Shown here one piece after another: positions 1 to 8,932 of a stretch of 64,000 nt of DNA (positions are counted from its first letter, which is position 1; the number at the start of each line of letters is the position of its first letter). Both the position numbers and the translations under genes were made by a program. The stretch covers positions 7,831,782 to 7,895,781 of the forward strand of contig JAQISU010000097.1 in NCBI GenBank assembly GCA_029339505.1. The letters are read 5' to 3'. A model generated the notes under the pieces. The model searched no databases and was not told where the DNA came from. It saw only the letters and a list, made by a program, of their open reading frames with translations. The stretch comes from Unio delphinus (taxonomy: Eukaryota; Mollusca; Bivalvia; Unionida; Unionidae).

Positions 1-2020
1 AAAATATGATCCGATCATATTGTTTTGATACGAATAAAGATTGGGATGAAGGCATTCATTTACTATTGTTTGCTGTTAGAGAATCAGTTCAAGAATGTTT
101 AGGCTTCAGTCCCTTTGAACTGGCTTTTGGACACACTGTGCGTGGATAATTGAAGTTATTGAAAGAGAAACTTCTCTCTAATGAAGATACTGAGATCAAT
201 CTTCTTGATTATGTTTCCGATTTTAGATACAAGTTGTCAAAGGCTTGTGAGGTCGCAAGAGCAAATCTGCACTCTGCTCAATCTAAAATGAAATCAAGAT
301 ATGATAAACAATCGAAGGATAGGAGTTTCCAGCCTGGTGATAGAGTCCTGGCTCTCTTACCAATGCCACAAAATCCTCTTCCGGCCAAATATTATGGTCC
401 CTACACAGTTGACAGGAAAAATAAATGACTTAAATTACATCATAAATACTCCTGGGAGGCGCAAACAAAAACAACATGCTAAAAGAGTATAATTGAAAGA
501 GATAGCCATGTTAAACCTGTAATTAATTTAGTTGTACCTGTCCCACTCAATGAAGAAATATCATCAGATTCTACTGATATTGGAATGACGAATCTTTGTA
601 ATTCAGAAATTATGAAAGATATAGACCAGAAACTTTCACATTTACAAGTGCAAGAAAGAAATGAACTGAAACAGGTATTATTTAAATATGAGCACTTATT
701 TCCAGATGTTCATACAAGGACAAACAAAATTTTTCATGACGTTGAAATTGTAAATTCCAAACCTGTTAAACAACGTCCATATATGATGAATCCACTGAAA
801 CAGGAATTCTTATAAAAGGAAATTCAATATTTGCTGGAGAATGATTTTATCGAGCCCAGTAAAAGTGATTGGAATTCACCATGCATACTTTTTCCAAAAC
901 CAGATAAAACTTTCCGTATGTGCACTGATTATAGGAAGGTGAACAGTGTTACAAAAACAGATTCATTTCCATTACCAAGAATTGACGATTGTATTGATAA
1001 AATCGGGAATGCCATGTATGTCACCAAATTTGACCTTCTGAAAGGATTTTGGCAGATTCCATTAACGGAAAGAGCAAAGGAAATCTCAGCATTTGTGACT
1101 CCAGATGGACTTTACCAATATAAAGAAATGCCATTCGGGATGAAAGGGTCATCAAGTACATTTCAACGTCTTATGAATACGATCACCTCTGGTCTAGAAA
1201 ATTGTGATGCCTATTATAGATGACGTCATCATCTACAACGACACCTGGATAGAACATCTAACAACAATTCGAAAATCCTTTGACAGACTCACTGATGTGA
1301 TGCATGTTTGACAGTTAATTTATCTAAAAGTGAGTTCTGCCGTGCTAGTGTGACTTTCTTAGGACATATTGCGGGACATGGACAAGTTAAACCAAGAGAT
1401 GCTAAGGTTTAGGCTATTTCTAAATTCCCTGTGCCTGAAAATAGAAAGCAACTGATTCGATTTTTAGGTATGGCCGGATACTATCGGAAATTTTGTTCCA
1501 ATTTTTCTATAATTGCAGAACCCCTGACAAATTGATTAAAGAAGAAGAACAATTTCTTTGGGACTGAAAAATGTCAGGAGGCTTTTGACAAGTTAAAAGC
1601 CATACTTGAAACAGCACCAGTTCTTGCAGCTCCAAATTTCAGTCAGTCTTTCAAATGATCTGTCGATGCAAGTGATGTTGGTGTTGGAGCAGTTTTAATT
1701 CAAGAAGACAAAAATGTTATTGAACATCCAGTGTGCTATTTTCAAAGACATTAAATCAGCACCAGATAAATTATTCAACTATCGAGAAAGAAGGTTTGGC
1801 ATTGATATTGGCTTTACAACATTTTGAAGTTTATCTAAGTTCAGCTCCTCTTCGATAATAGTTTGTAGTGACCACAACCCACTTACTTTCATCGGCAAGA
1901 TGAAAAATAAAAATCAAAGATTACTAAGGTGGAGTTTGTTATTGCAGGAATATAATCTTGACATTCGGCACATCAAGTGAAAAGATAATATAATAGCAGA
2001 CGCTCTTTCCCGTGTATAAT
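1..2020 (+). pseudogene. Ty3/gypsy pol remnant: integrase end, RT, RNase H
   Basis: Fragments in several frames give a pol-like order. Around 60-150 there is an integrase-core tail ending in GFSPFELAFG. From 150 to 430 there is an integrase C-terminal region with FQPGDRVLALLP and a GPYTV (GPY/F-like) module. RT begins near 760 and includes CTDYRKVN, KFDLLKGFWQIPL and PFGMKGSSSTFQRLMN. A single-base frameshift falls at about 1213-1225, in the YxDD box of the palm. RNase H is visible near 1660 (VDASDVGVGAVL) and its end near 2010 (ADALSRV followed by a stop). At least six stops or frameshifts interrupt it, so no enzyme can be made. Confidence 0.85.
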
Positions 2021-2141
2021 AATATATTATATCATATACACTGTAGTTTATACAAGTTTTTTTAGCCTCAGGTGTAAATTGGTTTGTGGTTAAAAGAAAG
2101 TTTTATCATATAAACCTTTCTTTTTATTTTATGGGGGAAGG

Positions 2142-2954
2142 TGTTACGTATATTTGATATAAGTAATTTATATTTATTTTTATTTTTGTTTGTTTGTTAG
2201 ATTTAAATTTGGCATTTTAAGTTTTAAGATTCGTTAATTGAAGGGATGGGGGTTACCTGTACTTTACAGAATAGACACCAGGTGTTGACCTCATTTCTGA
2301 CCTGGCTTCAGAGTTGTAAACAAGCTTTTATAATGATTGGTTGGTTCCAAGAACATTATGGAGTTTTATATAAAGATCTTTCTATTTTAGTTGGGTCATA
2401 AGGTGCGTACGTGATTCTTTGAACGTAAATTTGTTTTGATAGTTTCTAGAAGATCACGTGACCCTATCCTGTATACGTAAAACAGCTATATAAATTATGT
2501 GTTGGAGCGAGCTATTCAGTAGTAGAAGTTGAGCTTTTAGAATATTAATTTGTGTCTTTTTGAGTTATTATAAATTACCTTGTACTAAAAATTATGTCAA
2601 TTCGTTTGGATCAAAAGGAATTATTTTGTTATTTATCTGGACAAGAATTGTGCTCATAGACTTTTATTATCAAGAACTGACTTCATCAAGTGACATCGTC
2701 TTCCATATTGGATACTTCGCTGGGATTCAAACTTAGAATTATTTGGACATTTTATTACCAGGACGTTTGCAATTTCTCAAGTGGATAATATTTTGAATTA
2801 TTTTGGATTAATTTTGGAATTGATTCTTTAAACTGTAAGTTTATTTTTCTTTTCTGAAAAATATTTGTACTCAATAAATTGTTTATTAAGTTTTACAAGC
2901 TTGTTATTTTCACTCTTTCTATGTTACTGTTTATTCGAGCCTAAGCACGTAACA
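2142..2954 (+). repeat. 3' LTR of the Ty3/gypsy-like element
   Basis: The segment starts TGTTACG right after a polypurine tract and ends CGTAACA, a 7-bp inverted end pair with TG...CA termini, as LTRs require. It is 813 bp long. A TATA-like TATATAAAT near 2488 and AATAAA near 2872 fit the U3 and R regions. The partner LTR is outside the window, so identity between LTRs and the target duplication cannot be checked. Confidence 0.8.
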
Positions 2955-3986
2955 CTTACATTAACCTTTCAGATTAACAGCTACAGGAAATTTACTTTGT
3001 TGGTTAGAAAACTGTTATGTTTACTCTTTTTAACGGATTCCTGTTTTTTTACCATCCTTGTACAGCATCAATTGATGTTCATGAACTAAATGCAACCCGA
3101 CTCTAAATAATTTCTTGTATTTTCTCTCAAATTTCTATTCATTCCCATGTATGATTGCAACCACTTTGTTTCTATATTGATTCGTCTGTTATCATGTTAC
3201 TCATTTTGTAATATGTTATCACTACTTTTTCTTCTTATCAATATGAAAACATTTATTGTAAAAGCACCAAGTATTTTCAAAAGAAATTAGGTATTTTTTC
3301 CGATCTTGTTTTCTTGTTCGAAGCATATAAAAAGATTGTTACTGATGTTAGAAACTGGAAAGGGCCACGAAACTATGTACACATAGATGATTCCTTGTCC
3401 AAACATATAACATGACTCGAACGTCCTTGTATAAGTTTACTGTGCCTTTCACTCACAGAGATTCAATTGCCAGTATATTACTTCGTTCACGCTGAAACGT
3501 TTTTCCGCTTTCTGGCGTTAAAGCACATGCGACCAAAGCTGGCAAAATAAAAACATCATTGTTTGTAAATGTTATCTTTATCATTGCGTATACACCTTTA
3601 ATTAGAGACCTTCAGTTACATTCATATACTTCTGATTGCAAGTTCTATGCTCATATCGGATAGAATTTTGTTCATCGAATGATGTGCGCCCTATAGGCAT
3701 AATTGGTCTATATGTTGTGGCCTGGGTTGTCTTCATTTTTGCACACATCACCTGTAATCGATGGCATGTTTTACGTCTTTGAAGGTGAAAAATATTTCAC
3801 AAAGAATGGAATAAGAAGAACAGACTCAAATATACATATTTAAACATAAATGAGGTTTCCGCCTACATTCCAATCCTTTATCGTAATCTTGGTAATGAAA
3901 TGACTATATGGGTCTGGCGACAAGTGAGATCATTATGATTCACCTATATCATATTTCTTATGCTGAACTCTTTAGAATTGTATCTG
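2955..3986. other. Gene-free AT-rich flank
   Basis: I see no coding frame with recognisable similarity, no RNA gene and no clear repeat in this kilobase. Short open frames here are in AT-rich, low-complexity sequence. Confidence 0.5.
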
Positions 3987-4383
3987 TTGTTTGTTTAAAA
4001 ACAAGTCATTTACTAGAATTAATACATCAAAATTAACAAACTGAATGTTTGTTTAAAAACAAGTCATTTACTAGAATTAATACATCAAAATTAACAAACT
4101 GAATGTTTGTTTAAAAACAAGTCATTTACTAGAATTAATACATCAAAATTAACAAACTGAATGTTTGTTTAAAAACAAGTCATTTACTAGAATTAATACA
4201 TCAAAATTAACAAACTGAATGTTTGTTTAAAAACAAGTCATTTACTAGAATTAATACATCAAAATTAACAAACTGAATGTTTGTTTAAAAACAAGTCACT
4301 AGAATTAATACAACAAAATTAACAAATCATAGTTTGTTTAAAAGCAAGTCACTTTCTGAATTATACATCAAAAGTAACAAATT
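3987..4383. repeat. Tandem minisatellite, about 57-bp unit, about 7 copies
   Basis: A unit beginning TGTTTGTTTAAAAACAAGTC and ending near AACAAACTGAA repeats about seven times. The first five copies are nearly identical and the last two are diverged and shortened. It stops about 225 bp before the left end of the Polinton. TTTGTTTAAAAACAAG inside the unit is close to a palindrome. Confidence 0.9.
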
Positions 4384-4602
4384 GTTACAATCTGACAATT
4401 ATAAGAAGGAGGTTAGGATGTTTCGTACAGGGATTAGCATTTAGAATCCATATATCTGTTGTAAAGGTTGCGAAGTTACTCTTGTCAGTAGATTAGAAAA
4501 TCGACGAGACAGCACGTGCATTGTGACAGAATGTGTTTTGTATATGAACTTTTTCCAGATCTTCATTATATATTTTTTCTAGATATTTCTTAATATATTG
4601 AG

Positions 4603-4608
4603 TTTGTA
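4603..4608. repeat. Left target-site duplication TTTGTA
   Basis: TTTGTA lies directly outside the left terminal inverted repeat and recurs exactly at 24894-24899. A 6-bp target duplication is characteristic of Polinton integration. Confidence 0.93.
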
Positions 4609-4927
4609 AGTAGTAATAGGGGGCACTATAGCGTCAAGGGAAAATCCAGTCAAAAACAGCTTGGGGCACTATGGCGTCAAGATTTATAGCGTCAAGGGAA
4701 AATCCAGTCAAAAACATCTTGGGGCACTATAGCGTCAAAACAGCTTGGGGCACTATAGCGTCAAGGGAAATGGAACAGGGTGGGTCTGTATAGCGTCAAG
4801 GGAAATGGAACATAGTGGGCCTATATAGCGTCAAGGGAAATATAACAAGGGAAATATAACAAGGGAAAAAAGGGTGGCAATGAAAGCTACTATCTTTTCG
4901 AGACCTATGAGTGGCCCTGAAAAGGGC
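4609..4927 (+). repeat. Left terminal inverted repeat (319 bp) with TATAGCGTCAAGGG iterons
   Basis: This matches the reverse complement of 24610-24893 base for base by eye, apart from one extra unit of about 35 bp in this copy. It contains seven copies of a short motif of the form (T)ATAGCGTCAAGGG with AAAATCCAGTC or AAATGGAAC spacers. The inner end holds the histone-type hairpin of the first gene. Polinton ends serve as protein-primed replication origins and integrase substrates, so the iterons are candidate binding sites; that is inference. Confidence 0.93.
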
Positions 4928-4928
4928 C
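4891..4928 (-). terminator. Histone-type 3' processing signal (stem-loop plus purine element), gene at 4949-5530
   Basis: Read on the minus strand, 4928-4913 is GGCCCTTTTCAGGGCC, a perfect 6-bp stem with a TTTC loop, followed by ACTCA. This is the consensus shape and sequence of the replication-dependent histone mRNA stem-loop bound by SLBP. Ten bases further is TCGAAAAGATA (4901-4891), resembling the histone downstream element that pairs with U7 snRNA. It lies 21 bases after the stop codon, a histone-like 3' UTR length. Confidence 0.85.
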
Positions 4929-4948
4929 TTTGGATACTTCTTCTTCTT

Positions 4949-5530
4949 TTATTTTCTGCTGTTGTTCCACCACCTTTTGATTTTACTAATGATTCCCTTC
5001 TTCTTCTTTTCGTCGGGAATCCAGTCAGGATGCCCCATAGCTCTAAACTTCTCTTGTATCTTTATCCAATTGTTATTTAATCTTTCAAAGTCCTCTTTCT
5101 TTTTTTGGTTTTCATTGTCCTTTCTTTCCTTTCTCTCCTTACTCCAGTTATCTTTTATCTTCTTCACTTCTTCTAATAGTTCCTTTCTCATCAGTTCTTC
5201 AGCTTTCTTGAGCGGGTCTAAACCCTTTTGGACATGGGAGTACTCTGTCAAGATATTATCCAAAAAGCACTTGACGTTTTCGACAATATCTATCACTTGC
5301 TTCAATGTCCCCACTCTAACATAGGGTGGATTAATGCAGCCTCGTAACTTTTTGGCTTCTTCTTCTAGCATTCCTCCTAAGAGCTCCCTGGCTATTTTCA
5401 GTCTTTTTGCAAAGTCCAAACTCTTCGTAATCTTCCATTTATGATGTAGTTTTTCCACTTCATATTCCCCGTCTAATATCCAGAAATAGCTGTGTCTTAA
5501 ATTGTTGAATAAACTTGATGCTTTCGCCAT
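4949..5530 (-). CDS. Coiled-coil accessory protein A (193 aa)
   Basis: Function unknown. The protein is strongly helical and charged. Residues 1-70 are mixed, 75-100 include a possible amphipathic helix around VIDIVENVKCFLDNIL, and 108-165 are a Lys/Glu-rich coiled coil with ELLEEVKKIKDNWSKERKER. The C-terminus is basic with two tryptophans. No membrane segment or known domain is visible. ATG at 5530 follows a TATA box (5576-5584) and the upstream motif shared with two neighbours. A histone-type hairpin follows the stop. The EELxxxxLxEE...DxW...K pattern recurs in the gene at 7114-7479, so the two may be paralogues. Confidence 0.75.
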   Translation of the reverse strand: MAKASSLFNNLRHSYFWILDGEYEVEKLHHKWKITKSLDFAKRLKIARELLGGMLEEEAKKLRGCINPPYVRVGTLKQVIDIVENVKCFLDNILTEYSHVQKGLDPLKKAEELMRKELLEEVKKIKDNWSKERKERKDNENQKKKEDFERLNNNWIKIQEKFRAMGHPDWIPDEKKKKGIISKIKRWWNNSRK

Positions 5531-5575
5531 CTTCTATGGTTATTCCGTGGAATGGTTATAATGTCAGTCACTTTG

Positions 5576-5616
5576 AATATATATCTTAAGCACGGACGTG
5601 AAAGTAAACACCCCCT
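5576..5616 (-). promoter_or_regulatory. Promoter: TATA box plus shared upstream motif (copy 1)
   Basis: On the minus strand, AGGGGGTGTTTACTTTCACG then TCCGTGCTT (5616-5588) sits directly before GATATATATTC (5585-5575), about 45 bases upstream of the ATG. The upstream block is a diverged copy of a motif found at the same place before the genes at 6240-6704 and 7114-7479. Confidence 0.75.
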
Positions 5617-5629
5617 ACATTCACTTTTC

Positions 5630-5973
5630 ATATTATATACTATCCACAAACCCTATCATTTACTATCCCAAATCACACCCTATACTAACCACACAGACAC
5701 GGGGAAGCAGCCAAAACACACCATATCATTTACTATCCCAAATCACACTATATACTATCCACACACACGGGGAATCAGCCAAAACACACCCTATCATTTA
5801 CTATCCCAAATCACACTATATACTAACCACACACACGGGGAAGCAGCCAAAACAAACCCTATTATTTACTATCCAAAATCACACCCTATACTAACCACAC
5901 ACACGGGGAAGCAGCCAAACACACCCTATTATTTACTATCCAAAATCACACCCTATACTAACCACACACACAC

Positions 5974-6051
<78 letters not shown>

Positions 6052-6106
6052 GGAAGCAACCAAAAACAAACCCTATCATATACTATCCAAAATCACACCA
6101 TATAAT
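5630..6106. repeat. Minisatellite of about 66-bp units with internal (CA)n, inside the Polinton
   Basis: About six copies of a unit containing CATTTACTATCCCAAATCAC and ACACGGGGAAGCAGCC occur, and a (CA)n run fills 5964-6048. The frames that run through it are repeat artefacts. It lies upstream of the promoter of the first gene, in a stretch without any believable gene. Confidence 0.9.
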
Positions 6107-6174
6107 ATCTAAATAGAGTCAGTGTTTATAATCACACTATTCCTCTCTCATACCCATTGGCAACTGACATAGTA

Positions 6175-6212
6175 TTTCTTTTCTTGTTATTTGGGTAGCC
6201 CTGAGAAGGGCT
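6175..6212 (-). terminator. Histone-type 3' processing signal, gene at 6240-6704
   Basis: The minus strand reads AGCCCTTCTCAGGGCT (6212-6197), a perfect stem with loop TCTC or TTCT depending on register, followed by ACCCAAA, the canonical flank of animal histone stem-loops. CAAGAAAAGAAA (6186-6175) begins 11 bases downstream and closely resembles the textbook HDE CAAGAAAGA. It is 28 bases after the stop. The block beyond it, ATACTATGTCA, is also conserved beyond the hairpin at 23436. Confidence 0.88.
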
Positions 6213-6239
6213 GTTTTTTAAACTTCAAATTACACCTGG

Positions 6240-6704
6240 CTAATGCTGGCATCTCCCAGGTCTAGCCCCACACACACATCTCCTACTCCAATCATTCTCC
6301 CAATTCACTCTTGTGATTGGGAGCGCAGAGGGAGAATGAGTGGCTTCACCATCCCAATCTTCTGTTTGAGGGATAGTGAAAGTCTCTTCATTTCTGCCTC
6401 TATTCTGCAACCGTGGATGAGGCTGTGGTTGTTGTTGCTGAGGCAGTGGGGGCTGCGCCTGTAGTGGACGAACTGGTTCTGGTGAAGGTGTCCTCACCAT
6501 AGGCTTGACTTCACTAGTTTGCCTCATCATGCGGTGAGGCAAAATTGACATTTTCATTTCCTTCTCCTCTTCTTTCTTTTTCCTCTCCTCCTCTTCTTTA
6601 ATTCTGGTCTCTTCTTCTTCGGCCTCCATTGCCAGCTCGTCCAGGAGACGTCTAGCATTCTCCAGATGCATTTGAAGTTCTCTTAATTTCTGTACTCTAT
6701 TCAT
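6240..6704 (-). CDS. Coiled-coil, proline/glutamine-rich accessory protein B (154 aa)
   Basis: Function unknown. Residues 1-50 form an amphipathic, then strongly acidic/basic coiled coil (LRELQMHLENARRLLDEL, then Glu/Lys runs). Residues 70-105 are Pro/Gln-rich with PLPQQQQPQPHP. The tail contains a Trp-rich stretch and a small cysteine cluster (CVCGARPGRC). No known domain is seen. ATG at 6704 is about 50 bases below a TATA box (6755-6763) and the shared upstream motif. The stop is followed by a histone-type hairpin. Its helix-then-charged-coil layout resembles its two left-end neighbours. Confidence 0.75.
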   Translation of the reverse strand: MNRVQKLRELQMHLENARRLLDELAMEAEEEETRIKEEEERKKKEEEKEMKMSILPHRMMRQTSEVKPMVRTPSPEPVRPLQAQPPLPQQQQPQPHPRLQNRGRNEETFTIPQTEDWDGEATHSPSALPITRVNWENDWSRRCVCGARPGRCQH

Positions 6705-6754
6705 CTTTGGTGTTGATGCGCCAACGATAGGTAGCTAGACTGACGAGTGCTTTT

Positions 6755-6796
6755 TTATATATAGCACAAGCGCGGACGTGATGGAAAACACCCCCT
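6755..6796 (-). promoter_or_regulatory. Promoter: TATA box plus shared upstream motif (copy 2)
   Basis: On the minus strand, AGGGGGTGTTTTCCATCACG followed by TCCGCGCTTG (6796-6767) lies just upstream of CTATATATAAAA (6764-6753). The motif is nearly identical to the one at 7545-7573 over 29 bases and sits at the same distance from its TATA box. Confidence 0.82.
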
Positions 6797-6844
6797 AGAT
6801 CCAAAAACTTACATTATCCCTATCATTACCAAAAAAACAAAACA

Positions 6845-6868
6845 CGCGGACTTTATAGAAAACACCCC
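6845..6868 (-). promoter_or_regulatory. Partial copy of the shared upstream motif
   Basis: The minus strand reads GGGGTGTTTTCTATAAAGTC then CGCG, a degraded second copy about 70 bases upstream of copy 2. No TATA box or gene of its own is evident, so it may be an extra activator site or the remains of a duplicated gene. The rest of 6869-7040 holds nothing I recognise. Confidence 0.5.
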
Positions 6869-7040
6869 ACACTTTTATACTTTACTCATATTAATTATAC
6901 ATTTAACAAGTTATTTTGAAAAAAAATACGCTGTGCTTAGAGACGCACTTCAAAACAAAAGTAAAATGAGATAGTGATTATAGACTCACTTCTATTTTTT
7001 TCTAACTTCCTCACATACCATGAGCAAATTGAATGATTAA

Positions 7041-7077
7041 TTCTTTTCGAGAATATTGGGTAGCCCTGAAAAGGGCT
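7041..7077 (-). terminator. Histone-type 3' processing signal, gene at 7114-7479
   Basis: The minus strand reads AGCCCTTTTCAGGGCT (7077-7062), a 6-bp stem with a TTTC loop, followed by ACCCAATA, matching the animal histone flank ACCCA exactly. TCGAAAAGAA (7050-7041) follows after 11 bases as the downstream purine element. The hairpin begins 37 bases after the stop codon. Confidence 0.88.
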
Positions 7078-7113
7078 GTTTTTTGTGTGTGTACGAGGAA
7101 GGATGGCAATCTT

Positions 7114-7479
7114 TTATCGTCTAAGATTGCGTCCTCGTTTGGCTACACGAGAGGGTCTGCTTTTTCGGAAAGAGAAAGAGAACTCTTTCGTATCCACACG
7201 ACAGTCGACAAAACTTCTGTCTGGGTCCTGTTGCTGTTGTTGCTGTTGCTGCTGCTGCTGCTGTTCTCTCTGCTCTCTCTGCTGCTTTTGAAGTCGATAC
7301 TTCTCAGTCCATTCATCTTTCTCTTTTTGAATTTCCTCTCTGAAGAGTTCTTCTATGAGGTCTTCCGTTTCTTGTAGCATTCTCACATTCTCTATCTCTT
7401 CAGGCTTTGGCATCAGATTGTGTCTGATTCGATGCAGAGTGACATAAGCTTCGTTCAGCTTAGCTAGTCTTGAGCACAT
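7114..7479 (-). CDS. Coiled-coil, polyglutamine accessory protein C (121 aa)
   Basis: Function unknown. I place the start at ATG 7479, about 55 bases below the TATA box at 7534-7541; the frame stays open upstream through the promoter, so longer starts are unlikely. Residues 1-35 are an amphipathic helix, 40-75 a charged coiled coil (IEELFREEIQKEKDEWTEKY), then a Gln tract encoded by CAG/CAA repeats, and a basic tail (FRKSRPSRVAKRGRNLRR) that could be a nuclear localisation or DNA-binding segment. It has the same promoter motif and histone-type 3' end as its left-end neighbours. Confidence 0.75.
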   Translation of the reverse strand: MCSRLAKLNEAYVTLHRIRHNLMPKPEEIENVRMLQETEDLIEELFREEIQKEKDEWTEKYRLQKQQREQREQQQQQQQQQQQQDPDRSFVDCRVDTKEFSFSFRKSRPSRVAKRGRNLRR

Positions 7480-7533
7480 CTTCGTAGGAGGATGAGTCAA
7501 ACAATGGATGGCCAGACTGGAGACTACCCCTGC

Positions 7534-7573
7534 TTTATATGGTTCAAGCGCGGACGTGATGGAAAACACCCCT
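7534..7573 (-). promoter_or_regulatory. Promoter: TATA box plus shared upstream motif (copy 3)
   Basis: On the minus strand, AGGGGTGTTTTCCATCACGT followed by CCGCGCTTG (7573-7545) abuts CCATATAAAG (7542-7533). This is the third copy of the motif at a fixed offset from a TATA box. Confidence 0.82.
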
Positions 7574-7684
7574 CGACGGTTTAGGGTTTTGAAACGTTTA
7601 GATAGTTTGATGTGAGGGATAGAAAGAAAAGTCAAAGAGCATTTATATGAATACAAATGTAAAACAAACGACAGACGCATTGGT

Positions 7685-7806
7685 TTTCAAAACACAACAT
7701 TTTTATTCAAATAACAAACATTATTTTCAAATAACAAACACAATTTTATTCAACTAACAAACATTATTTTCAAAGAACAAACATTTTTTTCAAATAACAA
7801 ACATGT
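7685..7806 (-). repeat. AT-rich tandem repeat carrying poly(A) signals for the capsid/protease gene block
   Basis: A short unit of the form TTTTCAAATAACAAACATTA repeats about five times directly after the protease stop. On the minus strand it supplies AATAAA at 7707-7702 and again near 7750. No histone-type hairpin occurs here, so this gene block appears to use ordinary polyadenylation. Confidence 0.7.
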
Positions 7807-7821
7807 TTTTCTTCCATAACA

Positions 7822-8388
7822 CTAATACAATCTCTTTTGACATGGTTGACAACGTTGTGAATTAAATTGAGATTTCCACTGTTGGAAATCATTGGGCCAT
7901 TGATGTACACTACGTTTCCTAGCTAAAGACAACAGATAGCCATAATGGTCACAAAACCATCGATCTACTTTGTCATCGTTTCGAGACGAATGACGATCGA
8001 AATAAGTCACTAAATGTTCTAAAGAATATCCAAGACTGCGATGATGCAGATAATAGACACAATATTGTCCACACACCATAGAATCTGTGCTTTGTAATTT
8101 CACATTATTGAATCGTGTCGTCTGGGCATTTCTTCTCATAAAGTCAATGATATCATCTTCGAAAGGGGGTAATCCATACGAATCAAAATACTCCGCACAA
8201 CCCTCTTGAGGAAAGTAGACAGCTACCCAGTGAGTTCCTGGAAGATGACTGTCATCTGTGTTGATGACATAAGCTTGATTCTCTTGAGGTTTGCGATGAG
8301 GTAGTTCATCTTTAGCACACACGACAGGATTCCAAGAAGCAGTGTACGAACTACGGTTCAAAAGATAATAAAGTTCCCAGGTATCCAT
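7822..8388 (-). CDS. PRO: Adenain-like cysteine protease (virion maturation protease)
   Basis: The 188-residue protein matches adenovirus-type (ULP1-related, C5) proteases found in Polintons. The apparent catalytic residues are His53 in GTHWVAVYF, Asp69 in EYFDSYG, Gln99 and Cys106 in QSTDSMVCGQYC. Such enzymes cleave capsid and core precursor proteins during assembly. ATG 8388 is chosen because the upstream open frame lacks another ATG. It lies last in the capsid block, 41 bases after the stop of the 165-aa gene. Poly(A) signals follow at 7702-7707. The frame is intact with all catalytic residues. Confidence 0.92.
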   Translation of the reverse strand: MDTWELYYLLNRSSYTASWNPVVCAKDELPHRKPQENQAYVINTDDSHLPGTHWVAVYFPQEGCAEYFDSYGLPPFEDDIIDFMRRNAQTTRFNNVKLQSTDSMVCGQYCVYYLHHRSLGYSLEHLVTYFDRHSSRNDDKVDRWFCDHYGYLLSLARKRSVHQWPNDFQQWKSQFNSQRCQPCQKRLY

Positions 8389-8429
8389 TTGTTTGTTTTT
8401 GTAGCCTTGTTGTTTTTTTTCCCTTTTTT

Positions 8430-8927
8430 TCACAGGTGATGATAAGTCATCAATTCAATCCAGACTTTTTGTTTGAAACGGTCTGTCAAGTAACTGTTGG
8501 TTTGCTTTGTCTCTTTACTCTGGGCAAAGAGAGCTTCGATGCGATCAATTTCTCGAGCAAACAATGGAGGAGAGGAATGAGCACACAAGTCTTTATACCA
8601 CTGATGTAACACGTCTTCTTCGGAGATGAGACTCCAAGCTTCGTTCAGATAATCGTCCAATTTTTCTTCTTGACTCATCATCATACATTTATCGTGTTGA
8701 ATTTGACTGGGATGATCGATTTGACATCCATAACAATCTTTTTTAATCATGTCCCTCATTTTATCTTCCAAGTGTTGTGCAAAACAAGCCACTAACTGTT
8801 GTTCCTGTTCTGGCCATCTGGATTGTATGATCACTACTTCTTCTTTTTGGTCTTGAGGGTTTGCTTTTTCTGTTACCTCCCATTCCATGGATTCTCCACT
8901 ATTCAAAGAAGGACAAGGGTTTTCCAT
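8430..8927 (-). CDS. Conserved Polinton protein with CxxC...H...C cluster (165 aa)
   Basis: Function unknown. The central part has CYGCQIDHPSQIQHDKC (about residues 67-83), a probable metal-binding cluster. A helical, tryptophan-containing C-terminal half follows. I believe similar proteins occur beside the capsid genes of other Polintons, from memory and not from a search. ATG 8927 starts 5 bases after the major capsid protein stop, so the two are tightly packed and possibly co-transcribed. The N-terminal 30 residues are acidic and low in structure. Confidence 0.7.
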   Translation of the reverse strand: MENPCPSLNSGESMEWEVTEKANPQDQKEEVVIIQSRWPEQEQQLVACFAQHLEDKMRDMIKKDCYGCQIDHPSQIQHDKCMMMSQEEKLDDYLNEAWSLISEEDVLHQWYKDLCAHSSPPLFAREIDRIEALFAQSKETKQTNSYLTDRFKQKVWIELMTYHHL

Positions 8928-8932
8928 AGTGT

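Larger units (their letters stand above)
1..2954 (+). mobile_element. Ty3/gypsy-like LTR retrotransposon, 3' part, decayed
   Basis: The window opens inside an LTR retroelement. In order it shows the C-terminal part of an integrase (about 40-490), a spacer, reverse transcriptase (about 740-1500), RNase H (about 1600-2015), a polypurine tract (GGGGGAAGG near 2133) and a 3' LTR. Protein similarity to Ty3/gypsy is clear by eye. The integrase lies upstream of RT and nothing recognisable follows RNase H, which is the order known for Gmr1-like Ty3/gypsy elements and not the usual RT-RH-IN. The 5' LTR and gag lie outside the window. Many stops and frameshifts show the copy is dead. Confidence 0.85.

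Noticed and set aside
3987..4383. CRISPR-like array next to the Polinton
   Set aside because: Tandem units have no unique spacers and the genome is eukaryotic; it is a minisatellite.
8402..8436. Plus-strand pyrimidine tract followed by CACAG, resembling a splice acceptor
   Set aside because: The genes here are on the minus strand; the tract is the spacer before the protease start.
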